64,000 nt of DNA from an uncultured Granulosicoccaceae bacterium. GTDB lineage: Bacteria > Pseudomonadota > Gammaproteobacteria > Granulosicoccales > Granulosicoccaceae. The stretch is taken from contig CALHOI010000003.1 of NCBI GenBank assembly GCA_938035525.1, positions 1 through 64,000 of the forward strand, given 5' to 3'. Position numbers and translations under genes: made by a program. Shown one piece after another: positions 63,070 to 64,000 of this stretch; within the stretch, counting starts at the first letter, position 1; each line of letters begins with the position of its first letter. The notes beneath the pieces were generated by a model. It ran no database searches, had not been told where the DNA came from, and was given only the letters and a program-made list of their open reading frames with translations.

Positions 63070-63354
63070 ATGCGAACGAATTTTATTATTGTTAGCGCTG
63101 TAGTTGCGACAGCATGGGTGCACTTAGTGGTGGCCGATCAAGCCAAACACTCCCAATATTCCGGCCAGGAACAACGCGCAATCAATAGCCTATCGCAAGA
63201 GGATATTACGGAGCTGGCGCGCGGTGGTGGATGGGGCATGGCAAAGGTAGCCGAACTGAACGGATTACCTGGATTCGTGGCAACAAACCCTTGCGCGAAT
63301 GTTCCAAAGGGACATGATTCGGCTATGTGGCGCAAGCATAACGGGTGCAAGTAA
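63070..63354 (+). CDS. Small exported protein, probably truncated member of a periplasmic family
   Basis: 94 aa with a signal peptide (about 1-22, ending VVAD). The mature part YSGQEQRAINSLSQEDITEL followed by ARGGGWGMAKVAELNGLPG matches, from memory, the N-terminus of longer periplasmic proteins in which LNGYPGPxHVLEL and a helical domain follow. Here the similarity stops at GLPG and is replaced by an unrelated 25-residue tail with two Cys. Either a real short form or a gene cut by rearrangement; the neighbouring CRP-like remnant favours decay. Confidence 0.5.
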   Translation: MRTNFIIVSAVVATAWVHLVVADQAKHSQYSGQEQRAINSLSQEDITELARGGGWGMAKVAELNGLPGFVATNPCANVPKGHDSAMWRKHNGCK

Positions 63355-63439
63355 CGCTAAGTTTGAGCCCGCTGCTGGTTAGGACGAAAAAAGAGTTTCA
63401 GTTGAGCTCGTACTTATCTGAAAACTTGGGTGTGGATTC

Positions 63440-63883
63440 TTAGCTAAGACCGGAGGCCAGTTCTTCAACCTGATCGTCAGTTAGCAGCTTGGCGAGCGCG
63501 CCCTGCTTAAAACCTGAACCACGTGTGTTGATAATATCTGGAAGCGCAACACCGTTTTCTTTCATGCGCTTACAGGCGGCAGCAATAGAGCGACTGCCTC
63601 GCGCGGTAAGCTTACCTTGAATGATTTTAATGGCTTCACCGTCGTCTTCTTCTGATTCGCCAACGGTTGTTGCCAAAACGACGTCATCGATATCGGCACG
63701 CCAGCGAATACCATCGTTGTTGCAGCCGATAATTTCATCACCGGCAGAGATATCCATGTATTCCTTGGCAAGGGCGCGGCTTTCACACAAAGCTACGTTG
63801 GCTATTGCCAAGCCCCTGACCATGCCGTGCTCTACGGTTTCGATTTTTTGTTCGGTATTCAAAAACAGTAGAAATGTGCGCAC
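63440..63883 (-). CDS. Hypothetical protein
   Basis: 147 aa, GTG start. No family recognised. The sequence starts MRTFLLFLNTEQKIETVEHG, is soluble and mixed alpha/beta, and contains ISAGDEIIGCNNDGIRWRADIDDVVLA and an acidic loop ESEEDDGE, followed by a helix-rich end (GSRSIAAACKRMKENG, LAKLLTDDQVEELASGLS). Codon use and composition resemble the accepted genes, and the predicted protein has a normal folded-protein composition, supporting it as real. The last 117 bases of the window hold no gene. Confidence 0.55.
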   Translation of the reverse strand: MRTFLLFLNTEQKIETVEHGMVRGLAIANVALCESRALAKEYMDISAGDEIIGCNNDGIRWRADIDDVVLATTVGESEEDDGEAIKIIQGKLTARGSRSIAAACKRMKENGVALPDIINTRGSGFKQGALAKLLTDDQVEELASGLS

Positions 63884-64000
63884 GCATGTTCAACCAATTA
63901 ACAGTAGGGCTACAGTTTAAAGCAATCTGGCGCAAACGTCCAATTAGCCCAAATTTAGCGCTTTTTCGCTAGCGTGGCACGCGCAGCCGTTGTTCACTTA

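Overview
The window (about 47% GC by eye, densely coded, no RNA genes, insertion sequences or CRISPR arrays seen) looks like chromosome from a free-living, probably marine gammaproteobacterium. The clues are an E. coli-type LexA box (CTG-N10-CAG), a near-consensus CRP site, DNA polymerase II, malate synthase G, a BaeSR-like two-component system, RimK, and a GH16 glucanase and a sulfatase as found in polysaccharide degraders. The organism assignment is inference.

Layout. 1-2668: end of a spermidine/putrescine-type ABC operon (binding protein, two permeases). 2705-7259: an SDR oxidoreductase, signal peptidase I, an EF-hand protein and a BaeSR-like pair. 7402-8445: a LacI-type regulator. 8477-22854: a 14.4 kb four-gene minus-strand operon of giant exported beta-rich proteins. 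23252-28553: DNA polymerase II, a cytochrome P460-like lipoprotein and malate synthase G. 28851-37226: GH16 lipoprotein, small metabolic enzymes, a duplicated-domain lipoprotein and a sulfatase. 37317-43966: SOS-controlled DnaE2, an aldo/keto reductase, an alpha/beta hydrolase, and a DUF1127/LysR divergent pair. 44056-47832: AlaX converging on a RimK/RimB-like/AstE-like/kinase operon. 47952-55287: DUF805, then an overlapping RDD-SpoIIM-DUF4129-DUF4350-MoxR-DUF58 operon. 55284-61218: two glycosyltransferases, a TMEM220-like protein, an AroB-like pseudoenzyme and a CPA1 antiporter. 61281-64000: MerR and VOC genes, then a zone of decayed or orphan small genes.

Most exciting region: the operon 22854 to 8477. 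In three successive gene pairs, the upstream product ends in a domain that lacks its last strand, and the downstream product starts, just after its own signal peptide (and, in the third pair, a low-complexity linker), with sequence that looks like exactly that missing strand. Two junctions split a DUF11 Ig-like domain and one splits an OmpA peptidoglycan-binding domain. Gene order reads tip, shaft, base with OmpA anchor, outer-membrane barrel. This suggests either a giant envelope protein broken into four exported pieces or, more interestingly, a fibre held together by inter-subunit strand complementation.

Other points of note: a LexA box only 3 bp upstream of the dnaE2 ATG (probably a leaderless or near-leaderless SOS mRNA) with no imuA/imuB in the window; a full-length AroB-fold protein that has lost the catalytic residues; a frameshifted CRP-like remnant; and a 17-bp LysR operator whose half-site recurs upstream of alaX.
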